Assembly: GCF_023149135.1 (NCBI RefSeq)
Contig: NZ_JAIWJX010000002.1
Span: 2,356,001-2,420,000 of the forward strand
DNA: 64,000 nucleotides
DNA from: Fictibacillus marinisediminis
Lineage (GTDB): Bacteria > Bacillota > Bacilli > Bacillales > Fictibacillaceae
Direction: 5' to 3'
Below, piece by piece: positions 34,171-42,655 of this stretch. The stretch's first letter is position 1. The number at the start of each line of letters is the position of its first letter. Both the position numbers and the translations under genes were made by a program. The notes beneath the pieces were generated by a model, which worked only from the letters and a program-made list of their open reading frames with translations, had not been told where the DNA came from and did not search any database.

Positions 34171-35518
34171 GATTTTCTCCGTTTGTTGATGAATTAAAAT
34201 TAGAGGTAAGATCATTATTCAGTTCTTCTAATTTTTTGCCTTTGGTTTCAGGGGCTAATAATGCCGATACAGTTAAGCCTAATAAACTGATAACGGCAAA
34301 GAACCAGAGGGCTTTGCTGCTTCCCCACGCCGCAATCAAATTAGGAAATACCAATATCCCCATAATGGAACCAATTCGGCTGAATCCCGTGGCCAAACCG
34401 GATGCACTCGCTCGGATACTTGTTGGGAATAATTCTGTCGGATAGACAAAGTTAAGGATTCCTCCACCCATATTGGCAAACAGCACAGCCAAACTGAACA
34501 GAATGACCAAAAATGCAAACGTAGGACTTGGATTAAGAGCTAGAATAATCAGTGCTATCGATAAACCGATGAACGAAGTAATAATAAGAGGCCTTCTTCC
34601 AATCCTTTCTACAAGATTCATTCCGACAATGGCTCCCAATAAACCTAATAAACTAACCGTTCCAGATCCCATATAAACCATCATTTGTGAACCATTGGTA
34701 AAGGGTTTTAATATCGTTGGTGTATACATGGAAATTCCATAATAGGCGACAGCATAGCAGAACCAAAATCCGCAAACAAAGAACGTACGTTTAAAAAGAG
34801 TCTTTGAAAATAAATGGCTGACTTTTGTTTTCGGAGTAGAATCCGCTGGAATGATGACTTTTTGCCCTGTGATTTTCAGCATGATTTCCTCTGCTTCTTT
34901 CTCCCGTCCTCTTGAAGCCAGCCATCTAGGAGATTCCGGAAGGGTGACTCTAAAAAAGAAAACGATTAATGCAAAAACAGCTCCTACCAGAAGCATGTAT
35001 CTCCAGGCACTCGGCCCCACCGGCACTAACAAGATCCCGATGAGATAGGCCGTAACAGCGCCTACAAACCACATGGCCCCCAGAGATGTACTATGTTTTC
35101 CCCGGCTTTTTGTTGAACTGAATTCCGATACAAGAGTAGCAGAAATCGGATAGTCTGCACCGATTCCAATTCCTAACAAGAAACGGAATAAAATGAGCTC
35201 CCATGGAGCCTGTGCGAATGCGGTTAAGGCGGCAAACACAACAAAAGCCATTAAATCAACAACATACATCGCTTTTCGGCCGAATTTATCGGTTAAGTTA
35301 CCAAGCCACAACGCACCGATCAATGAACCAATAACAGCCGAAGATGTGATCAAAGCCTGAATCCCGGGAGTAATATCCCACTGACTTAAAATTAACGGCA
35401 TGGCGACAGCAATAACCGTTAAATCAAAGCCATCAAGAAAAGTACCGGCAGCTGACAAGAGGGTGACTTTTCTTTGAAAGCGCTTTAATTTTGGAGAATC
35501 CAAATGCTCAAAACTCAT
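34154..35518 (-). CDS. Major facilitator superfamily transporter (sugar-porter-like)
   Basis: A 454-residue, 12-helix transporter. MFS motifs: DGFDLTVIAVAMPLI in helix 1, GNLTDKFGRKAMY (loop 2-3), RFLLGIGIGADYPISATL, PESPRWLASRGREKEAEEI (sugar-porter motif) and LVERIGRRPLI (loop 8-9). Helix order and the PESPRW and PETKGKKLEEL motifs place it with the SP/AAHS/YceI-like group. I chose the ATG at 35518 after GAAGGGG. The leader carries a good sigma-A promoter and a terminator hairpin. First gene of the cluster; substrate unknown, possibly a polyol or organic acid. Confidence 0.88.
   Translation of the reverse strand: MSFEHLDSPKLKRFQRKVTLLSAAGTFLDGFDLTVIAVAMPLILSQWDITPGIQALITSSAVIGSLIGALWLGNLTDKFGRKAMYVVDLMAFVVFAALTAFAQAPWELILFRFLLGIGIGADYPISATLVSEFSSTKSRGKHSTSLGAMWFVGAVTAYLIGILLVPVGPSAWRYMLLVGAVFALIVFFFRVTLPESPRWLASRGREKEAEEIMLKITGQKVIIPADSTPKTKVSHLFSKTLFKRTFFVCGFWFCYAVAYYGISMYTPTILKPFTNGSQMMVYMGSGTVSLLGLLGAIVGMNLVERIGRRPLIITSFIGLSIALIILALNPSPTFAFLVILFSLAVLFANMGGGILNFVYPTELFPTSIRASASGLATGFSRIGSIMGILVFPNLIAAWGSSKALWFFAVISLLGLTVSALLAPETKGKKLEELNNDLTSNFNSSTNGENHGKMA
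35474..35489. promoter_or_regulatory. Near-consensus cre (CcpA) site inside the MFS gene start
   Basis: TTGAAAGCGCTTTAAT agrees with the cre consensus WTGNAANCGNWNNCAW at all but one of the fixed positions, about 30 bp into the coding region. Intragenic cre sites can block elongation. The match may be accidental because the codons read KLKRFQ. Confidence 0.4.
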
Positions 35519-35570
35519 AATCTGACCCCTTCCCTTTTTCATTATGTAAAATTATAGAAGAAGAAAAATA

Positions 35571-35638
35571 AAAGCCATAGCCAAAAAAACATGTAACATG
35601 TTTTTAATGACTATGGCTTCTCTTCATCTCCGGCCATA
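35571..35638 (-). promoter_or_regulatory. Leader terminator/antiterminator candidate A, before the MFS gene
   Basis: On the minus strand AAGCCATAG (35619-35611) pairs with CTATGGCTT (35579-35571), with an inner AAAACATGT/ACATGTTTT stem, then TTTTATTTTTC. CCGGAGATGAAGAGAA immediately precedes and enters the stem. It lies between a strong promoter and the transporter start, so it must be read through for expression. Confidence 0.7.
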
Positions 35639-35676
35639 AATCTACACAATGCATTATTTTTTTATTTGCTAAACAA

Positions 35677-35705
35677 TTTATACAATATTCAAACGAGTCT
35701 GTCAA
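35677..35705 (-). promoter_or_regulatory. Sigma-A promoter of the MFS/epimerase operon
   Basis: TTGACA (35705-35700), a 17-bp spacer and TATAAA (35682-35677) on the minus strand; near-consensus. Confidence 0.75.
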
Positions 35706-35779
35706 CTATTATTTGGAAATGCTCTTTTCTAAAAGATTGTTGCTATGGGAACATTGTTGTAAAAAAACTTCATTGACAA

Positions 35780-35966
35780 GTTGATTGTAGTGCAAGGTGC
35801 GAGACTCCTCGAAAATGAACTTCACATTTTCTTCGTGCGATGCACCGCTGACGAAGCCTTCCTTGTCCTGCAGGACGAGCGTGACAGGTGAGACCATGAA
35901 GGCGCTAGCGCCGACGGGCTCAGCACACGCCCCACGGAAAGCGAGCATCCTGTAACGGAAATCAAC
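35780..35966. repeat. Bacillaceae palindromic intergenic repeat
   Basis: A 187-bp element bounded by GTTGATT and AATCAAC, containing GGTGCGAGACTCC, GACAGGTGAGACC, GGCTCAGC and CGGAAAGCGAGCATCCTG in that order, plus the palindromes GGCGCTAGCGCC and TCCTGCAGGA. I recall this word order from a highly repeated intergenic element in many Bacillus-related genomes; only one copy is here. A 90-codon open frame across it (35709-35981) is an artefact. Around it, 35706-35779 and 35967-36091 show nothing else. Confidence 0.72.
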
Positions 35967-36091
35967 TACTCCCAAGAGCATCAGAGCTTACGAAAACAGC
36001 TTTTGATCATGTACTATAGATGACCGACTGAAAATATTGATGAACCATTTAGCAGGTTAATATAAACTATTCTGGATCGTCCCGGTTTATG

Positions 36092-36120
36092 TTGCTATCT
36101 CTTCCAAATTTATGTATAAT
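36092..36120 (+). promoter_or_regulatory. Sigma-A promoter of the lamin-tail protein gene
   Basis: TTGCTA, a 17-bp spacer and TATAAT. Transcription would start near 36127, giving a leader of about 180 nt. Confidence 0.7.
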
Positions 36121-36172
36121 TAAAAATAATCAGATAACTTGAACAGTTAGTGTTTCGGGTAGAGATACGGAG

Positions 36173-36236
36173 AACCCTGTGAACATGCATTCGTACGGCA
36201 TTTATTGCCGCACATGCTATGTCATGGGGTTTTTTT
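36173..36236 (+). promoter_or_regulatory. Leader attenuator before the lamin-tail protein gene
   Basis: AACCCTGTGA (36173-36182) pairs with TCATGGGGTT (36222-36231), extended by CATG/CATG and CGGC/GCCG, and is followed by a seven-T run: a complete intrinsic terminator about 70 nt before the start codon. The upstream CGGGT (36156-36160) can pair with the ACCC of the 5' arm as an antiterminator. The sensor is unclassified. Confidence 0.6.
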
Positions 36237-36307
36237 GTGTGTTTATCCTCTCTAAATGTTATCTGGAAAGAATAGGATCAACAAAATATGACCGGGGAGG
36301 GGAAAGA

Positions 36308-38251
36308 ATGAAAGGTTTGAAGTATAGGAAGTGGCTCATCTATGTTGCAACGCTTGTTCTGGCAATGGGAAATGATTGGGGACTGCATGCGTTTAAAGCA
36401 AATGCTGCTGAAAATGCAGTACCCAATCTATTGATTACAGAGGTCATTCCAGATACGGATAACTATGCGGGTTATGATGCGTTTGAGTATATCGAAATCT
36501 ATAATAACAGCAATCAGGAGATCAATCTGCAAGACTATCACATTCAAACAGGAGGCTGGAACAAGACAATTGATAACGCAGCCAAAATCGGCCCGTGGGA
36601 TACGATGCTGTTCTGGACGAGAAGGCAGGAAACTCAGCCGATGACATTGGAAGGCTTCAATCACTTTTATTTTTCGTCTTATTCTAGTAAATACATTGAG
36701 GAAGATCACTTGCAAAGAATAGAAGATATTGGCGGCCTGGTGAATAGCAAAAACCAGACGGTATCCGTTTTTGATCCGAGCGGAAAGGAAGTCGTTAAAG
36801 CGAATTACACCGGTGACCAAGTAGCCGCAAATAAGTCCATTATGTTCGGTTATCCAACCAATGGAAGCATCACGATGAAAACGTTATCCGGCAATCAAAA
36901 TCCGACACCTGGCTGGGTCGAATCGGCACAAGCTCCTCCAAGACCAAAACAAGACGATGCGGCACCTTCCATTCCTTCCAATATCAAAGCAGAGGCAGGA
37001 AACGGTGTAGTGCAGCTAAGCTGGGATTCAAATCCGGATTCCGACCTCTATCGCTATCATATCTACAAGAATGGAAATTTAGAGTTTTCCGTCTCTCCAT
37101 CCAAGCATGAATTTACGATATCTTCGCTGATTGGCAATCTTGATTATACCGTGCAAATGACTGCCGTTGATACTTCAGGAAATGAATCGGCGAAATCAGC
37201 CCCCCTAACGGTTAGACCCGGACATCAGCTCATTACACAGGTAGAAAGATCATCCAATGACAGAAACCCAAAATATCAAACACTGTGGGATATCAGCAAG
37301 GATGGCCCGATCATCCCTGGATTAGTACAGGATCTTGTCCCGCAAGGACTCGGTTATTACAAGAAAAAAGATTGGTTATTTACCATTAATTATTTGGATA
37401 ATGGAAGGCCCGGAACGCTATCCGTGATTGATGCCACATCTGAAAAACTGGTGAAATCCATTGTATTGTATAACCAAGACGGCACACCATACACCGGCCA
37501 CGCGGGAGGCGTTACTGTAAGCATGGACCATGTTTGGATCTCTTCCGAACAATTTCTCTATACGTTAAATATCAGTGATATCGTTGCGGCGCAAAATAAT
37601 GATGAGCTTACGTTCACGAACCAGATTCATGTTCCCGTAGAAGCGGCTTATGATGTCTATGACGATGATAAAAAAATTCTATGGGTTGGTGAATTTTATG
37701 AGCCAAGCAGCTACCCGACGGATCCAGCACACCACCAGGTGAACCGTGCCGGAGAAATGCAATATGCCTGGATGGTCGGTTATAAGCTCACACCAAGTAC
37801 AGACATGCTGACAAGTGAACAATGGAATCAAACATCGAATGAACCTGCAACTCCGGATTATGTCTTTTCCACCATCGGAAAGGTTCAGGGCGCCATTGTT
37901 CAAAAGAAGGGGATCTCTTTAGTTACTTCCTATGGACGGGCAAACGATAGTGTTCTCTATCGATACGAAGATCCGCTAAAAGAGGAGCCTAATCAATACG
38001 TTACGTTCGGGGAAAAGCAAGTCCCTCTTTGGTTCCTTGATGGACAAACCGCCAAACCGATAGAAAGTATCACCGCGATTCCCATGAATGAAGGAGCAGT
38101 GCTAGTAAAAAGTGATCTCTATGTTTCCTTTGAATCAGGAGCGAACAAATATCGGTATACCGGGACCTATCCAAGGGATCGGATGCTCAAAATTGATATG
38201 AAGACATTAATGAAGGATGATCGGAATACAGAGAAAGAAGAACGTAAATAG
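36308..38251 (+). CDS. Secreted lamin-tail and fibronectin type III domain protein
   Basis: A 647-residue exported protein. Signal peptide residues 1-31 (ends FKANAAENA). Residues about 35-165 form a lamin-tail domain (LLITEVIPDTDNY, FEYIEIYNNSNQEINLQDYH). Residues about 212-300 are an FN3 domain (NIKAEAGNGVVQLSWDSNPD, YRYHIYKNG). The C-terminal 330 residues look like a beta-propeller or sandwich (LVPQGLGYYKKKDWLFTINY, GHAGGVTVSMDHVWISSE) of unknown activity. The ATG at 36308 follows GGGGAGGGG. Related Bacillus proteins are extracellular nucleases/phosphatases, but no such catalytic motif is visible here. Confidence 0.82.
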   Translation: MKGLKYRKWLIYVATLVLAMGNDWGLHAFKANAAENAVPNLLITEVIPDTDNYAGYDAFEYIEIYNNSNQEINLQDYHIQTGGWNKTIDNAAKIGPWDTMLFWTRRQETQPMTLEGFNHFYFSSYSSKYIEEDHLQRIEDIGGLVNSKNQTVSVFDPSGKEVVKANYTGDQVAANKSIMFGYPTNGSITMKTLSGNQNPTPGWVESAQAPPRPKQDDAAPSIPSNIKAEAGNGVVQLSWDSNPDSDLYRYHIYKNGNLEFSVSPSKHEFTISSLIGNLDYTVQMTAVDTSGNESAKSAPLTVRPGHQLITQVERSSNDRNPKYQTLWDISKDGPIIPGLVQDLVPQGLGYYKKKDWLFTINYLDNGRPGTLSVIDATSEKLVKSIVLYNQDGTPYTGHAGGVTVSMDHVWISSEQFLYTLNISDIVAAQNNDELTFTNQIHVPVEAAYDVYDDDKKILWVGEFYEPSSYPTDPAHHQVNRAGEMQYAWMVGYKLTPSTDMLTSEQWNQTSNEPATPDYVFSTIGKVQGAIVQKKGISLVTSYGRANDSVLYRYEDPLKEEPNQYVTFGEKQVPLWFLDGQTAKPIESITAIPMNEGAVLVKSDLYVSFESGANKYRYTGTYPRDRMLKIDMKTLMKDDRNTEKEERK

Positions 38252-38307
38252 AGTAACTCGGCGATAAGTATTGCACCCATCTGTTCAATCTCCTTTGATA
38301 CCGCCCA

Positions 38308-38340
38308 AAAGGCTGCAGATATTCCTGCAGCCTTTTTCGG
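38308..38340. terminator. Bidirectional terminator
   Basis: AAAGGCTGCAG/CTGCAGCCTTT with T tracts on both strands, between convergent genes. Confidence 0.92.
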
Positions 38341-38346
38341 TATAAT

Positions 38347-39480
38347 TTATTGAAGTATTTTATTTGTTTTGACAGACTTGTCCAGATCTTTCTCTTCTTC
38401 GTCGAAATAAACCGCCTTGCCCGATTTGGCAGATTCGTAGATTGCTTCAAGAATCTCCGTAACCACCAAAGCCTGTTCTGGTTTAACTACCGGCTCCTTG
38501 TCGTTCAGAATAGCGTCGATCCACAGTCTTGCTTCATGCTCGGCATCGCTTTCTTCATCCGCATCATAAAATGCGACTCCTTTTCCATCAACCTGAACCT
38601 CATTCGTGTATAGCTTGCCGAAGTCTTCTCCGTTTATCCTGAGTCCGTCCATCATGTCGGCTCCGCCTTCTGTTCCACATAGGGTACACATTGCTTCACC
38701 TGTCTGTAAGGTATTCAGTGCCCAGCTCGTTTCCAGCGAGATGGTTGCTCCGTTCTTCATGGTGATCATGCCAAAGGCTGAATCTTCTACGGTAAACTTT
38801 TCAGGATCCCAGGAACCCCAGGCATTTGCTGCGTCTTTCTTTTTGCCAAGTTTGTGATAGGTCGTTCCGAGTACTGCCTTCGGTTCGTAATTGTTCATCA
38901 TCCAGAGAGTCATATCGAGTGAATGTGTACCGATATCGATCAGTGACCCCCCACCCTGCTTTTCTTCATCCAGGAACACGCCCCATGTTGGTACAGCACG
39001 GCGGCGGATCGCGTGTGCTTTCGCATAATAGATATCTCCAAAATCTCCGCGCTCACACAGCTTATGTAAATGCCAGCTGTCTGCACGGAAGCGATATTGA
39101 TAGCCAATGGTCAGTTTTTTCCCTGTTCGTTTGGCGGCCTCGACCATTCGACGGGCATCAGCTGCTGTTTTGGCCATTGGTTTTTCGCACATTACGTGTT
39201 TGTCCGCTTCAAGAGAATCGATCGTGATTTCTGCATGGGAATGGTTCGGTGTACAAACATGTACGACGTCAACGCGTTCATCCTCAAGAAGTTCTTTGTA
39301 ATCGAGATACACTTTGGCATCCTCGGTTCCAAACTCCTGAGCCGCTTTTCTTGCTTTTTCTTCTTCCAGGTCACAAAAGGCAACCAGTTCTACTTCGTCA
39401 ATCTTTGAAAGGCTTGGCATATGCTTTCCGTTGGCGATCCCGCCGCATCCAATAATTCCGATCCGTATTTTCTTATACAC
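38347..39480 (-). CDS. Gfo/Idh/MocA family oxidoreductase
   Basis: A 377-residue NAD(P)-dependent sugar or cyclitol dehydrogenase. The Rossmann motif is GIIGCGGIANGKH (residues 8-20), the catalytic Lys is in CEKPMAKT near residue 98, and GGGSLIDIGTHSLDMTLWMM carries the conserved Asp/His. Last gene of the ABC operon, 17 bp after the second family member. The substrate is probably the imported sugar or its oxidised form. Confidence 0.9.
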   Translation of the reverse strand: MYKKIRIGIIGCGGIANGKHMPSLSKIDEVELVAFCDLEEEKARKAAQEFGTEDAKVYLDYKELLEDERVDVVHVCTPNHSHAEITIDSLEADKHVMCEKPMAKTAADARRMVEAAKRTGKKLTIGYQYRFRADSWHLHKLCERGDFGDIYYAKAHAIRRRAVPTWGVFLDEEKQGGGSLIDIGTHSLDMTLWMMNNYEPKAVLGTTYHKLGKKKDAANAWGSWDPEKFTVEDSAFGMITMKNGATISLETSWALNTLQTGEAMCTLCGTEGGADMMDGLRINGEDFGKLYTNEVQVDGKGVAFYDADEESDAEHEARLWIDAILNDKEPVVKPEQALVVTEILEAIYESAKSGKAVYFDEEEKDLDKSVKTNKILQ

Positions 39481-39497
39481 GAAAACTTCCTCCTTGA

Positions 39498-40520
39498 TTA
39501 TTGATTTAAGAAAACTTCTTTTACTTCAGAAATTGAAACCTTTCTTCCTTCAGCGTTTGATCGTGCTGCTGCTTCATTGATCAAGGTAAGACTGCAAACA
39601 TCTTCCTTCGTAATCGTCGTTTCTCCTCCATTCAGTATGGACTCCGCCCATTGTTCCATCGGCATCGGAAGTGCTTCGGGCAACTGCTGTGGTGTGGCCC
39701 AGCCCTCTTGATCAAGCTGTCTGCTAGTTAGACGAATTTCGTTTTCTTCAATCAGTAAGGCTCCTTTTGTACCGTAAACCTCTAACTGAAAAGGACTTCC
39801 ATACGATAAAAATCCGGTTTCCAGCGTTCCGAGCGCACCTGAGTCATATTCGACAAGGACCACCGCACTCTCCTCCACATTTCTTTCATTACTCTGTTGA
39901 AAAATAGACGTTACTGCTTTTGCAGGCCCTGCCAGCCGGTTGGTTAAATAGATGGGATGGGCACCAAGGTCGATTAACGCTCCACCTCCGCATTGATCTT
40001 TGTTATAAAAATGTGGAGGAAGCCAGCCATTTACATTGCCGCTCTCAGGAACCGCACCATTATGTGCCAGACGGCAGCGAATCGATGTCAGCTCCCCTAT
40101 CCACCCCTGATCTAACGCGTGCTGTGCATATAAATAGTAATTGGTTGTCAGCCTTGGCAAGGAGACGGTTAACTTAACACCTGCTTTTGCCACAGCCTCA
40201 TAGATTTCTTCACAGTCAGCTGTTGTTAACGCAAGCACCTTCTCTGTAAAAACATGTTTTTTATGTGCAACGGCTGCCATGATCACTTCTTTGTGCAAAT
40301 TCGTGGGTGTGTTGACGATAACCGCATCAATACCAGGGTCTTGCAGCACTGCTTCTAGTTCTTTTTCAAAACGTACTCCCAGTTCTTCAGCCCATTTTTC
40401 TCCCCTGGAAGGATCTTCATCCCAAACTCGTTGAATCGAAAGGGATGGATTGCTTTTTGCCTCTCTCGCATAATCATCAGCATGAACATGCCATCTGCTT
40501 AATAACGCTACGGAAACCAC
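39498..40520 (-). CDS. Divergent Gfo/Idh/MocA family oxidoreductase
   Basis: A 340-residue relative of the downstream dehydrogenase. GGGALIDLGAHPIYLTNRL is the family core. Two hallmarks are altered: the N-terminal dinucleotide loop reads VALLSRWHVHADDY rather than GxGxxG, and the catalytic EKP reads TEKVLAL. It may use a different cofactor geometry or act as a partner of the canonical enzyme. The start is GTG (40520) after AGGAGG. Confidence 0.85.
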   Translation of the reverse strand: MVSVALLSRWHVHADDYAREAKSNPSLSIQRVWDEDPSRGEKWAEELGVRFEKELEAVLQDPGIDAVIVNTPTNLHKEVIMAAVAHKKHVFTEKVLALTTADCEEIYEAVAKAGVKLTVSLPRLTTNYYLYAQHALDQGWIGELTSIRCRLAHNGAVPESGNVNGWLPPHFYNKDQCGGGALIDLGAHPIYLTNRLAGPAKAVTSIFQQSNERNVEESAVVLVEYDSGALGTLETGFLSYGSPFQLEVYGTKGALLIEENEIRLTSRQLDQEGWATPQQLPEALPMPMEQWAESILNGGETTITKEDVCSLTLINEAAARSNAEGRKVSISEVKEVFLNQ

Positions 40521-40573
40521 TTTTCATCACTCCTCCTCTTTATCATGAAATGCTTAAATTACTGAAAAGGTTT

Positions 40574-41683
40574 TCAATGAATTGGACGGGTAGAATCTCC
40601 TTCTATTAATTCCACGTCCAAAAACTCTTTTTTAATAGAAGAGCTGCCGTTCATCATCTCCAGCAATCGGTTAAGAGCAAGCCTTCCCATCTCTTTTTCG
40701 TTTTGGCGAAGGTGAGTAAACTCCCAGCCGCTTAAATTGTTGTCGTACGCATCAAAACAGATGATTGAGAGATCTTCAGGAATACGAAGACCCAACTCTT
40801 CGGCTGCACGTTTGGCAAGAACCGCTATGTTGTATTCCAGGGCAAATATCGCTGTGATCTCAGGGTGCTTTTGAAGGTGTTCCTTGATGATCTCGACATC
40901 ATGTTCTGGTTTAATATCTTTGCTGATAGAGGAGGGCAAAGATTTTTTCAGATCAGAACACCATAACTGCCGGTTAACGATTCGGTTCTGTTCTTCATAC
41001 GCGCGCAGTATACCGTTAAAACGGTCTACGACGGTCGTCGTTTCTGCAGTGGCTGGTCCCAGAACACCGACGTATTCATGCCCCAATTCGAATAAATGGT
41101 TTATTCCCTGTTGAGCAGCCCTAATATTATCCGTCGAAACGAACGCCGCGGCCACTCCCTTAAAGGTTCGGTCAATCAGCACAAACGGATATTCTGTGAT
41201 CACCATTTTAAGAATCTCAGATCCATAATGTTCAGCGTGTGCAGGATAAAGGATTAACCCGTCTACTCCAAAGTCGATCAGCTGTCTGATGGCATCGGCC
41301 TCTTTATCGATTGACCCATTTGTACGTTTTAATATCACGAAACAGCGATGATTGGCTGCTTCTTCAATACTGGAAACCACTTTTGAAACATAACTGTCAT
41401 CCAAGTCAGGCACAATCAATCCGACTAAAAACTTGTTCGTTTCTTTTACGTCATTTTCTGGGTTGTCTGTTGAATCTTCAGACACAAAGGTGCCTTTTCC
41501 GCGCTGGCGAAACACGAGTCCTTCACTCACTAGTAACTCCAACGCCTTCTTGCTGGTTATACGGCTAACTTGAAAGGAGTCTGATAGTTCTTTTTCAGAA
41601 GGTACCCGATCTCCTGCTGCATACTGGCCATTGATAATATTTTTCTTGATTGATTGATAGACTTGCTTGTATAAAGGTTCCAT
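40574..41683 (-). CDS. GntR-type regulator with LacI-like sensor domain (AraR architecture)
   Basis: A 369-residue repressor. Residues 1-70 are a GntR winged helix (PLYKQVYQSIKKNIINGQY, DRVPSEKELSDSFQVSRIT). Residues about 82-369 are a periplasmic-binding-like sensor (FLVGLIVPDLDDSYVSKVV, VSTDNIRAAQQGINHLFELG, ITAIFALEYN). This fusion is that of AraR. It sits inside the ABC operon but has its own upstream region with a motif shared with the operon promoter, so it very likely controls transport in response to a sugar. Confidence 0.9.
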   Translation of the reverse strand: MEPLYKQVYQSIKKNIINGQYAAGDRVPSEKELSDSFQVSRITSKKALELLVSEGLVFRQRGKGTFVSEDSTDNPENDVKETNKFLVGLIVPDLDDSYVSKVVSSIEEAANHRCFVILKRTNGSIDKEADAIRQLIDFGVDGLILYPAHAEHYGSEILKMVITEYPFVLIDRTFKGVAAAFVSTDNIRAAQQGINHLFELGHEYVGVLGPATAETTTVVDRFNGILRAYEEQNRIVNRQLWCSDLKKSLPSSISKDIKPEHDVEIIKEHLQKHPEITAIFALEYNIAVLAKRAAEELGLRIPEDLSIICFDAYDNNLSGWEFTHLRQNEKEMGRLALNRLLEMMNGSSSIKKEFLDVELIEGDSTRPIH

Positions 41684-41739
41684 GTTACCACTCCAAAAAC
41701 AGAAATATGCATACTATATCTGGAAAACAGTGTATACAT

Positions 41740-41754
41740 ATTGATTATACCTGA
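41740..41754. promoter_or_regulatory. Operator candidate upstream of the GntR-LacI gene
   Basis: ATTGATTATACCTGA overlaps a minus-strand TATAAT and nearly repeats the ATTGATATACCTGA word at 45131, upstream of the solute-binding protein gene. An adjacent TGTATACA palindrome (41731-41738) may be part of the site. Confidence 0.5.
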
Positions 41755-41813
41755 AAGGTCTGACAATTCTAACGGTTAACTCCATCTTCGAACCTGCCTG
41801 CTTCCACTCACAG

Positions 41814-42644
41814 TCACCCTTTGGAAGCCCCGCCCAGGCTAAAGCCTTGAGACATAAAGCGCTGTGAAAAGATGTACAGAACAATCGCCGGGAAGGTATA
41901 CAGAATGGAAAACGCGGCGAGTTTACCGTACTCTACCATGCCAAAGTTACCAAAAAACTGATAAATGGTAACTGAAGCAGGAAGCTTCTCTGGAGACTGA
42001 ATGAGAATATACGGTACAAAGAAATTGCCCCAGCTGCCTGAAAAGGTAAAAATGCCGACCGTACAGATACCTGGAATCATCAATGGCGCGACAATTCTTT
42101 TCAGTCCCTGCCATACCGAGGCACCATCAATCCAAGCTGATTCCTCTAGCTCCAGTGGAACAGCATCCATGAAGTTTTTCAGCATCCAGATCGCATAAGG
42201 GAGTCCGGCTGCTGTTAAAAAGAACATCGTCCCCCATAGCGAGTCTTGAAGTTTCATATAAATAAACAACTGATATACTGGCACCATAACAGCCGTAATC
42301 GGCAGCGAGGTCATAAAGAGAATCGTAAACATAAAATGCTTTTTATATTTCATCTGATAACGAGAAAGTGGATAAGCAGCCAGCCCTGCCACCAGCACCA
42401 CGAGCAGGCCTTGCCCCAAAGAAAGAAGCAATCCAATGATAAACGCCCGTATGTTTACCGGATTGGTTAGGACGCTTTTAAAATTATCCACCGTAAAGGC
42501 AGTTGGAACCTTAATGGAGGAGTTGGCATTGGGATCGACGGATGCGATAAGCACCCAAAGAAGCGGAAGGAGAAACAGAACACCTATCACCGTTAAAATG
42601 ATGTATGGCAACGTTCTTTCCAGCTTTATGGATTTTCTTTTCAT
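41814..42644 (-). CDS. Carbohydrate ABC transporter permease (MalG type)
   Basis: A 276-residue inner-membrane permease with six helices. The EAA loop reads EESAWIDGASVWQGLKRIVA near residue 185, which docks the ATPase. Start ATG 42644 follows GGAGGGAG. It is 11 bp after the partner permease gene. No ATPase gene is present, so a shared MsmX-like ATPase is expected. Confidence 0.92.
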   Translation of the reverse strand: MKRKSIKLERTLPYIILTVIGVLFLLPLLWVLIASVDPNANSSIKVPTAFTVDNFKSVLTNPVNIRAFIIGLLLSLGQGLLVVLVAGLAAYPLSRYQMKYKKHFMFTILFMTSLPITAVMVPVYQLFIYMKLQDSLWGTMFFLTAAGLPYAIWMLKNFMDAVPLELEESAWIDGASVWQGLKRIVAPLMIPGICTVGIFTFSGSWGNFFVPYILIQSPEKLPASVTIYQFFGNFGMVEYGKLAAFSILYTFPAIVLYIFSQRFMSQGFSLGGASKG

Positions 42645-42655
42645 CGATCTCCCTC

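Noticed and set aside
35709-35981. 90-codon open frame on the minus strand
   Set aside because: It lies across the palindromic repeat; its sequence is explained by the repeat and no ribosome site is present.
36179-36307. Longer start of the lamin-tail protein at GTG 36179
   Set aside because: The extra 43 codons lie in the leader terminator, and the ATG at 36308 has a strong ribosome site followed by a proper signal peptide.
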